From an uncultured Bacteroidales bacterium (GTDB lineage Bacteria > Bacteroidota > Bacteroidia > Bacteroidales > P3): a stretch of DNA of 51,442 bases. Positions within the stretch are counted from its first letter, which is position 1. Each line of letters starts with the position of its first letter. Made by a program: the position numbers and the translations under genes. Shown in pieces: positions 7,103 through 15,090 of this stretch. Under the pieces are notes generated by a model. It had not been told where the DNA came from. It saw only the letters and a list, made by a program, of their open reading frames with translations, and ran no database searches. The stretch is from NCBI GenBank assembly GCA_905234695.1, contig CAJOHZ010000024.1, positions 1-51,442 of the forward strand, written 5' to 3'.

Positions 7103-8464
7103 ATGAAAAAATTCTACGACAGGGAGTTGGAGATGCGAAGGCTTCAAGAGATGCAGCGGCAGGCGTATGAAGACTATAGCAGATTTGTGGTACTGACGGG
7201 CAGGAGGCGCGTGGGTAAGACAAGTCTGGTGTACCGACTTATGGAGGAAACAAAGGATGAGGCTCCGTGCCTTTATTTCTTTGTGGGGCGCAAAACAGAG
7301 GCATCGTTGGTGAATACTTTCTGTGAGGAGGTCCGCACTAAGCTGAATGAGTTTGTGCCAGAGGGTATCACGGGCTTCCGAGACTTGCTGCAGTTGCTGC
7401 TGGAAATCGGCAAGCGGCGGCGGTTTACGCTATTTGTTGACGAGTTCCAGGATTTCGAGTACGTGAATACAGGCGTGTTCAGCGATGTGCAGGACCTGTG
7501 GGACAAGTACAAGAAAGAGACGAATGTGTGCCTAATTGTGTCGGGAAGTATCTTCCGCATGATGGAGAAGATTTTCAAGGACGAGGGGCAGCCGTTGTTT
7601 GGACGCGATGACTGCACCATCAAGCTGCAACCGTTTTCGACGAAGACGATGCGGGAGATTTTGGGCGACTACAAGGCTGACTACACCAATGAGGACCTGC
7701 TGGCGATGTGGACCATCACGGGCGGTGTGGCGCGATATATCGAGCAGTTGATGAACAACCACTGCACGAACGTGAAGAAGATGCTTCACTATGTGTGCAC
7801 GAGCGGCGATAGCTATTTCATCGAGGAGGGCAAGTCGATTCTGGTGCAGGAGTTCGGCAAGCAGTACGGCACCTATTTTAGTATTTTGGACCAGATAGCT
7901 CATGGCGACGTGACGCAGAGCAAGATAGAGGCGTCGCTGGGCGTGAACAGCCTAGGCGGGCAGCTGAAAATTCTGGAAGAGAAATATGGCATCATCAAGA
8001 AGAAGCGGCCTGTGGGTGCAAAAGAGGGCAGCCAGACGGTACGCTACGAAATACAAGACAATTTCTTCCGCTTCTGGTTCAGGTACATCCACCGGTATGC
8101 ACCGCTAATCGAGATACAGAATCTACCGGCACTGGAGAAGATTATGGTTGAGGACTATCCGACGTTTTCGGGCATCGCCTTGGAACGCTGGTTTCGGCAG
8201 AAGATGATGGAGAGCCTGCGCTATCAGACGATAGGCGGCTGGTGGATGCCTAGCGGCGCCGTGAACGCCAAGGGGGAGAAGGATGATTTTGAGATTGACA
8301 TTGTCGCAGAGTCGTTGGAGGGAGATGTGGAGGCCTACGAGGTGAAGCGTAATCCTCAAAAGTATAGTCCAAAGCGTCTACAGGAGAAGGTGGAGATGAT
8401 GCAACGTCACCAGTATCGCGGCAAGGAGGTCAAGATGGCGGGACTAAGTATGGAGGATATGTAG
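7103..8464 (+). CDS. AAA ATPase with DUF234 C-terminal domain
   Basis: A 453-residue protein of the archaeal-type ATPase/DUF234 family. It has a P-loop at 33-41 (GRRRVGKTS), Walker B at about 109-114 (D113-E114), then an AAA lid and winged-helix region. The C-terminal DUF234 region has D400 ... E413-x-K415, the arrangement of a PD-(D/E)xK nuclease-like fold. The family is common and multicopy in Bacteroidota and archaea. Its role is unproven but often discussed as mobile-element or defence related. GC content is nearer to the chromosomal genes than to the island. The unusual tandem palindrome before the start codon suggests self-regulation. Confidence 0.9.
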   Translation: MKKFYDRELEMRRLQEMQRQAYEDYSRFVVLTGRRRVGKTSLVYRLMEETKDEAPCLYFFVGRKTEASLVNTFCEEVRTKLNEFVPEGITGFRDLLQLLLEIGKRRRFTLFVDEFQDFEYVNTGVFSDVQDLWDKYKKETNVCLIVSGSIFRMMEKIFKDEGQPLFGRDDCTIKLQPFSTKTMREILGDYKADYTNEDLLAMWTITGGVARYIEQLMNNHCTNVKKMLHYVCTSGDSYFIEEGKSILVQEFGKQYGTYFSILDQIAHGDVTQSKIEASLGVNSLGGQLKILEEKYGIIKKKRPVGAKEGSQTVRYEIQDNFFRFWFRYIHRYAPLIEIQNLPALEKIMVEDYPTFSGIALERWFRQKMMESLRYQTIGGWWMPSGAVNAKGEKDDFEIDIVAESLEGDVEAYEVKRNPQKYSPKRLQEKVEMMQRHQYRGKEVKMAGLSMEDM

Positions 8465-8499
8465 ATATATACCGAATTCAACCAAAACCGTAGTGGCCT

Positions 8500-8739
8500 A
8501 TGCGCATAGTGCTTATATCGATTCTGTCCGCCTTCGCGGTGGTGGCTTTGATGATGGCGGGTCTCGGCATCAAGATACTGGTGAAGAAGCATGGCCAGTT
8601 CAAGCGTCCATGCAGCGGCACCGATCCTTATACCGGGGAGCAGAAGGGCTGCGTGTGTGGCCGCGCTGCAGGCGCGGCCTGCACCGACAAGAAATATTCT
8701 CCTTTGGAGGTCAATAGCAACCTGATGGAAGAGTTGTGA
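8500..8739 (+). CDS. Small single-span membrane protein with four cysteines
   Basis: A 79-residue protein: a transmembrane helix at about 4-28, then a short tail with C38, C51-x-C53 and C61. This resembles small 'membrane or secreted' proteins common in Bacteroidota (GIKILVKK.G.FKRPC... type) whose role I do not know. The four cysteines, including a CxC, could bind metal or form disulphides. The gene follows the ATPase by 35 bp and ends just before a strong terminator. The short spacing allows co-transcription, but a functional link is not implied. Confidence 0.75.
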   Translation: MRIVLISILSAFAVVALMMAGLGIKILVKKHGQFKRPCSGTDPYTGEQKGCVCGRAAGAACTDKKYSPLEVNSNLMEEL

Positions 8740-8754
8740 CCGATGCACCCAAAC

Positions 8755-8791
8755 AAAAAAACATCGCTCCGTGAGGGGCGATGTTTTTTTT
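8755..8791. terminator. Bidirectional rho-independent terminator
   Basis: Stem 8761-8770 with 8775-8784 (ACATCGCTCC / GGGGCGATGT) and a GTGA loop, preceded by an A-run and followed by a T-run. It can therefore serve both the plus-strand gene to its left and the minus-strand M16 gene to its right. Confidence 0.9.
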
Positions 8792-8880
8792 ATGAGAATA
8801 ACGTGGTTGCGATTATTCAGCGGGAGTTGCTGACCCGTTTGTCGCTCGAAAGAGCGAACGGGGCGCACCCCCCTTCCTCT

Positions 8881-11721
8881 TTACTCGCTTGCTTCGGGCT
8901 TCAAGAAAGCAGTGACGTAGTGTTTGAGGTCGATGAACTTCTTGGCGGCATCCTGAATTTCCTTGGCGGTGACGGACTTCACCAGTGCCTCATAGTCGTT
9001 GACCACGTAGTCGCGGCTTTCGTTGTAGCGATAGGAACCGGCAATCTGACCCATCCAGAAGTTGTTGTTCTGTTTGGCGTTCTGACGGTTGATGATTTGC
9101 TGTTCCTGCACCTTGGCGAGGGTCTCGGCGTCGGGGCCTTCCTTGATGTACTTGTTGAGGATTTCAAGGGCGGCGTTCTCGATGAGAGAGGCGCTGTCGG
9201 GGTTACAGTTGATGTAGAAGGTCCAATCAACCTCGGCTTCGGGGAGGCGGCTGGAGGTGACATTGATGCTGGGGCTGTAGGTGCCGCCCATCTTCTCGCG
9301 GATGATTTCGAGGGCGGTGATTTCCATGCAAGCGCTGAGCTGGTCGATGATTTCCTCGTTCTTGGGGCTGTGCTTGTAACCCTTGGTGGTGCCGCTCATG
9401 AGCATGATGCCCTGGTTGTCGGTGCCTTTGTAGGCAGTCTCGCGCGGAGTGCCCTTGAATGTGTAGTCTTTCAGCTTCTTCCATTTCTCGGCTTTGGCCT
9501 TGGTGACGGGCAGGTTGCCGAGGTACTTGGCGATGAGGGTGATGTCGTTATCGCTAATGTTACCCACGAAGAAGAAGGTCTGGTGGGCGGCGTTGTTGAA
9601 GCGCTCTTTGAAGATTTCGTACATGCGGTCGAGGTTGAGGCTGTTGAGTTGCTCCTCGGTGGGAACGACGATGGCACGGGGGTCGCCCGGACGGACGGTC
9701 TCGATGTACTTCTTGATGAAGACATACTGGGGGTTCTCGCCGATGAACTTGAACTGGTTGCGCATCTGGTCGAGGTTCTTGTCAAAGGATTCCTTGTCCT
9801 TGCGCGGGCAGTCGTAGTACATGTAGAGAATCTGGAGCATGGTTTCGAGGTCCTTGGGGACGCAGTAGCCGGAGAAGCCTTGCGTGAGCTCACCGATGTT
9901 GGGGCTGATGCTGAGGTTGACACCCTTCAGTTTCTTCTTGAGCTGGGTGTTGTTGAACTGTCCGATACCGCAGTCGTCGATGAAGCCGGCGGCCTGTGCA
10001 GCATTGAAGTATTCGGCGTCGCTGTAGAGCGAAGTGCCGCCCCAAGCGAAGGAGCTCATGCGGATTTCGTCATCCTTCAGCTCGGTTTTCTTGACGATGA
10101 ACTTGACACCGTTGGGGCAGGTGTACTCTTTGTAGTCGAGGACTTTGTTTTCCTTGGTGACGTTGGCGTTGACAGCCGAGAGCTCCTTGCTGAAGAGAGG
10201 CTCGTCCTTGAAGTTGTCAACCCAAGGCTCGAAGGTGCTTTTGCGCACCTTGTCGTAGATGGCGAGGACATCCTTCTCGGTGGGGATGCGGTAGCCGTCC
10301 TGCTTCGGAGCGGTGAGGTAGTAGACGAAGTTCTCTTCAGTAACCCAGGTCTTGATGAGGGCATTGCACTCCTCGACAGTGATTTCGGAGATGAATTCTT
10401 TGGCATAGCTGTATTCCTTCATGATGCCGGGGATGACCTCACCCTCCAGGTAGTTGTTGGTGTACTCCTGAGCGAAGTTGTTGCTGTTGGTCTTGTTGGC
10501 CTCTTTGGCGCTCTTGCGGTAGTGCTCGAGCATCTCGTCTTTCTGGCGGTCGAGTTCGGTCTGGAGGAATCCGTGCTGCACGGCGCGGTAGATTTCGGTC
10601 AGAACGACCTCGGTGGCCTCTTCAATGCGGTTCTCCTTGGGGGCACAGTTGCCGATGAAGGCGTCGCACGAACGGCCGAGGAATCCGCCGTAGCCGGCAC
10701 CGGAGTAGATGAAGGGAGCAGAGGCTTTCTCGCTGAGTTCGTTGAAACGTTCGTCAAGCATGCTGCTCACGAGGTTGCGTACGAGGCTGGCGCGATAGTC
10801 GCCCACGGTGCCTTGGGGGGCTTTCTTGTGTTTCCAGAAGAGCATCATGCCGGCACTGGTGGCCTCCTTGTCGGTGGCGATGGCCACGAGGGGCTCTTTG
10901 TTGCCGGGGATGTCGAACTCAGGACGGGGACGGGGGTTGACCGCTGCTTTGCGGCTGTCGAAATACTCGTGGATCTTGGCCTCTACGGCGTTCACATCCA
11001 CATCGCCGACGATGATGACGGCCTGCAGGTCGGGACGGTACCAGTCGTTATAGAAGCGGGTTATGACGGGGCGCTTGAAGTTGCGGATGACCTCTTCCAG
11101 TCCGATGGGCAGACGGTCGGCATACTTCGAGCCTTTCAGCATGATGGGCCAGGTGGCCTTGCGGAGGCGGTCCTGAGCACCGAGGCCGCCACGCCATTCT
11201 TCGAGGATGACGCCACGCTCGTGCTCAATCTCGTCCTGCTCGAAGAGAAGCTTCGAGGCCCAGCCGTCGAGAATCTTATAACCCATCTCCATCAACTCGG
11301 GGTTGTCGGCAGGGAGTTCCACGTAGTAGACGGTCTCGTCGAAGGCGGTCCAGGCGTTGATGCCGCGGCCGAACTCGATACCGTTCTTCTGAAGAGTGCT
11401 GATCATTTCGTTGCCCTTGAAGTACTGCGTGCCGTTGAATGCCATGTGTTCGCAGAAGTGGGCGAGACCTTGCTGGTCGTCGTCTTCGAGGACGGAGCCT
11501 GCGTTGGTCACGAGGCGGAACTGGACGCGGTTCTCGGGCTTCTTGTTGGCGCGGATGTAATAGGTCATGCCGTTGGCTAGCTTGCCGATTTTCACTTTCT
11601 TGTCGACGGGCACCTTGGCGGTGAGGTCCGTCTTCTTCTCAGAGGCCTTGTTGCCCGTCTGGGCGAAGGCCATGCTGCCCACAAAGAGGAGGAGCAACAG
11701 GGTGGTGAGGAATTTTTTCAT
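8881..11721 (-). CDS. Secreted M16 (insulinase-family) zinc peptidase
   Basis: A 946-residue protein with a signal peptide (1-20, ending AFAQ). The inverted zinc motif HxxEH is at 88-92 (H88, E91, H92) inside GLAHFCEHMAFNGT. The usual downstream glutamate lies in the segment EIEHERGVILEE. The second M16 core (about 500-900) lacks the motif and would form the other half of the clamshell. The length is normal for the PqqL-like, two-repeat single-chain M16 proteins of Bacteroidota, which act in the periplasm on peptides. Codon use is strongly biased and GC-rich, which leaves the complementary strand open over nearly the whole gene. It stands alone, with its own promoter and terminator. Confidence 0.95.
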   Translation of the reverse strand: MKKFLTTLLLLLFVGSMAFAQTGNKASEKKTDLTAKVPVDKKVKIGKLANGMTYYIRANKKPENRVQFRLVTNAGSVLEDDDQQGLAHFCEHMAFNGTQYFKGNEMISTLQKNGIEFGRGINAWTAFDETVYYVELPADNPELMEMGYKILDGWASKLLFEQDEIEHERGVILEEWRGGLGAQDRLRKATWPIMLKGSKYADRLPIGLEEVIRNFKRPVITRFYNDWYRPDLQAVIIVGDVDVNAVEAKIHEYFDSRKAAVNPRPRPEFDIPGNKEPLVAIATDKEATSAGMMLFWKHKKAPQGTVGDYRASLVRNLVSSMLDERFNELSEKASAPFIYSGAGYGGFLGRSCDAFIGNCAPKENRIEEATEVVLTEIYRAVQHGFLQTELDRQKDEMLEHYRKSAKEANKTNSNNFAQEYTNNYLEGEVIPGIMKEYSYAKEFISEITVEECNALIKTWVTEENFVYYLTAPKQDGYRIPTEKDVLAIYDKVRKSTFEPWVDNFKDEPLFSKELSAVNANVTKENKVLDYKEYTCPNGVKFIVKKTELKDDEIRMSSFAWGGTSLYSDAEYFNAAQAAGFIDDCGIGQFNNTQLKKKLKGVNLSISPNIGELTQGFSGYCVPKDLETMLQILYMYYDCPRKDKESFDKNLDQMRNQFKFIGENPQYVFIKKYIETVRPGDPRAIVVPTEEQLNSLNLDRMYEIFKERFNNAAHQTFFFVGNISDNDITLIAKYLGNLPVTKAKAEKWKKLKDYTFKGTPRETAYKGTDNQGIMLMSGTTKGYKHSPKNEEIIDQLSACMEITALEIIREKMGGTYSPSINVTSSRLPEAEVDWTFYINCNPDSASLIENAALEILNKYIKEGPDAETLAKVQEQQIINRQNAKQNNNFWMGQIAGSYRYNESRDYVVNDYEALVKSVTAKEIQDAAKKFIDLKHYVTAFLKPEASE

Positions 11722-11824
11722 CTTTTGATTTGTTTATTTGATTTTATTTGATTGTTTATTTTGTTCAAGGATAATGGACTAAATTGGACAATACGGGGCG
11801 TTGGCCTTTTGTGTTTTGAGGGTG

Positions 11825-11832
11825 CAAAGTTA
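11825..11832 (-). promoter_or_regulatory. -7 box of the M16 peptidase gene
   Basis: Read on the minus strand, TAACTTTG fits TAnnTTTG, with TTTG about 16 bp upstream (plus-strand CAAA near 11849). The leader would be about 95 nt long. Confidence 0.6.
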
Positions 11833-11889
11833 CGAAGAAAAAATGACACAAAAGGAATAATTGGCCCTTAAAATATTTTTTTTAATATT

Positions 11890-12732
11890 TTAGGATTGTG
11901 TCGTCTGTTTGTCGGGCGTGGGCGATGTGTCTGTAGGATTGACGGAGGTGTCGTTCTCGATTAGTTGCTCCAAGGCGTGGCGCAACTGGACGGGGCTGAT
12001 ATTGTGGTGAATCTCGCCGCCGATGGCATAAGAGATGGCGCCGGTCTCTTCTGAGACGATGACGCTTACGACATCCAGCTGTTCGGAGACGCCGATGGCG
12101 CTGCGGTGACGGAGGCCGAGGCTGGGGTCGATGTCGGTGCGCGAGGTGACGGGCAGGATACATCGGGCGGCAAGGATTTCGTTGCCTTTGACGATGACGG
12201 CGCCGTCGTGCAGGGGAGAGTTCTTGAAGAAGAGGTTTTCGAGGAGGGCAGAGGAGGTGATGGCGTTGATGCGTTCGCCGGTGCTGACGAGCTCGTCGAC
12301 CTCGTTGGAACGCTTGAAGATGATGAGTGCGCCGGTCTTGCTCTGCGACATGTGCATGCAGGCTTGGATATATGGCTCAAAGTTGGTCCCGGAACGTTTT
12401 CCGAGGTCGGTACGCCAGAACTGGAACCGTTTCTTGATACTGTCGCCGGTGAGTTGGGTTTTGGTGCCCACCATGAGGAGGAATTTGCGTATCTCGGGTT
12501 GGAAGACGATGACGAGGGCAATGAGGCCGATGCTCATGATGCCGCCCAGAATTTGACTGCAGAAACGCATGTTGAGCAGGTCGAATGCCTTCCATGCGAT
12601 GTAAAGAGTGACGATGGCCCAGAAGATGCGCATGACGTTGGTGCCCTTGAGTAGCCGGTAAAGGTAGAAAACGAGGGCGGCTACCAGAAAGATGTCAATG
12701 ATGTCGACGAACCGGATGTGGGGTAGAGGCAT
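11890..12732 (-). CDS. cdaA: Diadenylate cyclase, membrane-bound
   Basis: Makes the second messenger c-di-AMP from two ATP. The 280-residue protein has three N-terminal membrane helices (about 8-27, 34-52, 62-80), a short coil and the DAC domain with DGA at 176-178 and RHR at 208-210, both intact. This is the CdaA (DacA) architecture. The C-terminal tail is rich in T, P and Q and poorly conserved. It lies 20 bp downstream of folP, a pairing that is common in Bacteroidota, and is probably transcribed with it. No CdaR-like regulator is adjacent, which is normal outside Firmicutes. Confidence 0.95.
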   Translation of the reverse strand: MPLPHIRFVDIIDIFLVAALVFYLYRLLKGTNVMRIFWAIVTLYIAWKAFDLLNMRFCSQILGGIMSIGLIALVIVFQPEIRKFLLMVGTKTQLTGDSIKKRFQFWRTDLGKRSGTNFEPYIQACMHMSQSKTGALIIFKRSNEVDELVSTGERINAITSSALLENLFFKNSPLHDGAVIVKGNEILAARCILPVTSRTDIDPSLGLRHRSAIGVSEQLDVVSVIVSEETGAISYAIGGEIHHNISPVQLRHALEQLIENDTSVNPTDTSPTPDKQTTQS

Positions 12733-12752
12733 GGGGAATTGAAAATTGAATA

Positions 12753-13652
12753 TTAAGAATTTATGAGGGTGGTGGCGATGCGGTTGAGGGCAGGGTTGTG
12801 GACCCTGATGAGGCGAGCTCCGCGGTCGAGGGCAAGGGCATTGAGTGCCACGGTGCCGATTTCGGTGGAGGGGAGTCCGGCAGTGAGCGGCGGGAGGTCG
12901 GTGAGCCGTTTGGAAATCATGGATTTGTTGGAGAGGGCCGCGAGCAGCGGGCGGTCGGGGAAGAGGTCGACGATTTCGTCCAGACGATTCAGCAGTTCGT
13001 GGTTCTGTTCCACGGTTTTTGCGAAGCCGAACCCGGGGTCGATAATGATGTCTTTCACGCCCAGCCGCAGGAGGGTGTCGAGCTTTTGGGAGAAGTATCG
13101 CACGAGGTCGTCAACGATGTCGCTGTATTGGGTGTTCTCGGGCCGCTGCATGGTGTCTGGCGTGCCTTTGGTGTGCATCAGGATGTAGGGCACTTGCAGC
13201 TCGGCGACAGTCTGGAACATGCGGCTGGCCCCGTTGGGGCCGTTCCCACCCTTTGGGTCGAGGTCGAACTGTCCGCCAGAGATGTCGTTGATGATGTCGG
13301 CCCCCGCTTCGACGGCCCGTTGGGCGGGCAGGGAATAGCAGGTGTCGACGGAGATGACGGTGTCGGGTGACAGGTGCTGGCGCAGGAGGGTGACGACGGG
13401 CGCCAGCTTGGCGGCTTCGTCGGCAGGGGAGAGGAGCTGCGCTCCCGGACGGGAGGAGACGACGCCGACGTCAATGATGTCGGCTCCGTCGGAGAGAAGC
13501 TGCTGCGCACGGGTCACAATCTGCTCGTCGGTGAGGTACCGGCCGCCGTCGTAGAAAGAGTCGGGGGTGACGTTGAGAATGCCCATGATTGCGGGTCGCG
13601 AATAGGTGACCAGCCGGCCTCGGCAGCAGAGTGTGAACGGTTGAAACTCCAT
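12753..13652 (-). CDS. folP: Dihydropteroate synthase
   Basis: Condenses p-aminobenzoate with dihydropterin pyrophosphate in folate synthesis, and is the target of sulfonamides. 299 residues, with the pterin-site signature GILNVTPDSFYDGG near 24-37, a second conserved segment GADIIDVG, and IIDPGFGFAKT in the C-terminal half of a TIM barrel. I start at 13652 (MEFQPF), not at an upstream ATG, because the latter would read through a terminator hairpin. First gene of a two-gene transcript with cdaA. Confidence 0.95.
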   Translation of the reverse strand: MEFQPFTLCCRGRLVTYSRPAIMGILNVTPDSFYDGGRYLTDEQIVTRAQQLLSDGADIIDVGVVSSRPGAQLLSPADEAAKLAPVVTLLRQHLSPDTVISVDTCYSLPAQRAVEAGADIINDISGGQFDLDPKGGNGPNGASRMFQTVAELQVPYILMHTKGTPDTMQRPENTQYSDIVDDLVRYFSQKLDTLLRLGVKDIIIDPGFGFAKTVEQNHELLNRLDEIVDLFPDRPLLAALSNKSMISKRLTDLPPLTAGLPSTEIGTVALNALALDRGARLIRVHNPALNRIATTLINS

Positions 13653-13665
13653 TGTTTTAGTGATA

Positions 13666-13705
13666 AAAACGTGTTGAACAAGACAATGCCTGCCCAACAC
13701 GTTTT
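13666..13705 (-). terminator. Terminator of the outer-membrane barrel gene
   Basis: AAAACGTGTTG (13666-13676) pairs perfectly with CAACACGTTTT (13695-13705) across an 18-nt loop. It lies directly after the stop of the minus-strand barrel gene and before folP. Confidence 0.75.
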
Positions 13706-13722
13706 ATTTGAGTAGGAATTGT

Positions 13723-14232
13723 TTAGAAGCGATAGCGGACGCTGAAGGCGACGCTGTAGACCCACGGCCGGATGATGGCGTCGTTCTTATGGCCAAATCC
13801 CAGCAGGTCAACACCCGGGCGGGCATCGATGGCGAGCTGCAGCGGGAAGTCGAAGTTGTACTCGATACCGCCTTGCGCCACGGCAGCCAGGCTGAAGTGG
13901 GTTTCATTGAAGTCGCTATTGGGTTCATAGACATGGTGGTACAGGCCAACCTGTGCACCAGGGCCGATGAACCACTGCAGGCCGGCCACGATGGGGAATG
14001 TCCATTGGTAGGTACCGGTGGCGGTGGTGTACATCCAGTGGTGCTCAGGACCGGCGCCCCAAGTGAGACCGAGGTCGAGTTCGATGCGGTTGGCATCGCT
14101 GAGGATTCTCTGGAGCGAGAATTCTGCACCGAGGCCCCAGCCCTCGTGGATACGGGCACCCATGTTCCATTGTGCCGAAGCACTGCCACCCAAAACAAAT
14201 AAGGCAACCAAAGTAATGATAATCTTTTTCAT
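13723..14232 (-). CDS. Small outer-membrane beta-barrel protein
   Basis: A 169-residue protein with a signal peptide (MKKIIITL...SASAQ). The mature part alternates hydrophobic and polar residues in about eight strands with many glycines and aromatics, and ends in YRF, the terminal aromatic recognised by the BAM machinery. I chose 14232 over an upstream ATG because the signal peptide begins there and the -7 box lies at 14284-14291. No enzymatic motifs seen, so the function is unknown (porin-like or structural). Transcribed alone, with promoter and terminator visible. Confidence 0.9.
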   Translation of the reverse strand: MKKIIITLVALFVLGGSASAQWNMGARIHEGWGLGAEFSLQRILSDANRIELDLGLTWGAGPEHHWMYTTATGTYQWTFPIVAGLQWFIGPGAQVGLYHHVYEPNSDFNETHFSLAAVAQGGIEYNFDFPLQLAIDARPGVDLLGFGHKNDAIIRPWVYSVAFSVRYRF

Positions 14233-14283
14233 TTTATTGTTTTTTAGTATGTTGTGTTCTTGTTTAACGAGTGAAGTACATTG

Positions 14284-14291
14284 CAAAGATA
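14284..14291 (-). promoter_or_regulatory. -7 box of the outer-membrane barrel gene
   Basis: Minus-strand TATCTTTG fits TAnnTTTG about 50 nt before the chosen start codon. Confidence 0.65.
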
Positions 14292-14398
14292 ATGTTTTTT
14301 CACGGAATTCTCAGAATTATTTTGTTCTTTCTCGAGAATGGATACTGAAAAAATAATCTCCCGTGCCAAGAAAAAAAAGGTATGTCGGGAAAAAATCG

Positions 14399-14406
14399 TA
14401 TCTTTG
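14399..14406 (+). promoter_or_regulatory. -7 box for the DUF1599 operon
   Basis: TATCTTTG fits TAnnTTTG. The leader is about 95 nt and AT-rich, with T-runs and no clear hairpin. Confidence 0.7.
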
Positions 14407-14507
14407 CATTTTGTATAAAAGAAACGTTTTTTTGTTTTTTTAATTGTGTGACAGCAAATAAAAATCAAAGGACGCCGTTTATTATATTGTGTTTTTGAAT
14501 AAATATT

Positions 14508-15050
14508 ATGCAAGATACTGAAAAAGAATTTGAGCAAGAAATAGCCCTGTGTAGAGGCATATACGAGAAAAAAGCCCGCGATTACGGTACCGCATGGCGC
14601 ATTCTGCGCCTGCCGTCGCTGACGGATCAGATATACATCAAGGCCAACCGCATCCGCAGCATTGAGGAGCAAGGCGAGAACCGCGTAAAGGAGGATGTGG
14701 AGGCCGAGTTCGTGGCAATGGTCAACTATGCGGTCATGGCCCTCATCCAGCTGGAGCTCGGTTCCGACGAGGAGAGGGAACTCCCTATCGAAAGGGCATT
14801 GGCATTGTACGACAAGCACATCAACCGTACCGCCAACCTTATGCTGGACAAGAACCATGACTATGGCGAGGCTTGGCGGCAGATGCGGGTGAGTTCCATG
14901 GTGGATTTGATACTGATGAAGCTGCTCCGCATCAAGCAAATTGAGGACAACGACGGCAAGACGCTGATATCGGAAGGCGTGGAGGGAGGATACATGGATA
15001 TCATCAACTACTCCCTCTTCTGTCTGATACGGCTGCGCGAAGGGAAATGA
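14508..15050 (+). CDS. DUF1599 (Nmad1-like) protein, two repeats
   Basis: A 180-residue cytoplasmic protein made of two DUF1599 repeats, each with K/N-x-x-DYG-x-AW (near 24-31 and 118-125), then R, then a helical part with IEE/IED-type acidic residues and a closing Y/N-x-x-NY motif. The domain is named nucleotide modification associated domain 1 in Pfam and resembles all-alpha nucleotide-binding folds. The biochemical role in Bacteroidota is not established. It heads an operon with the DoxX/MauE-like gene 40 bp downstream, a neighbourhood I know from other Bacteroidota. Confidence 0.9.
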   Translation: MQDTEKEFEQEIALCRGIYEKKARDYGTAWRILRLPSLTDQIYIKANRIRSIEEQGENRVKEDVEAEFVAMVNYAVMALIQLELGSDEERELPIERALALYDKHINRTANLMLDKNHDYGEAWRQMRVSSMVDLILMKLLRIKQIEDNDGKTLISEGVEGGYMDIINYSLFCLIRLREGK

Positions 15051-15090
15051 GTCCAGGAACAAAATGGTATGAAACACATAATAAATTGAT

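Noticed and set aside
8743..11580. A 945-codon open frame on the plus strand opposite the M16 peptidase
   Set aside because: It is a mirror of strong GC-rich codon bias in the real gene. It has no signal, family or start context, while the minus-strand frame has a zinc motif and signal peptide.
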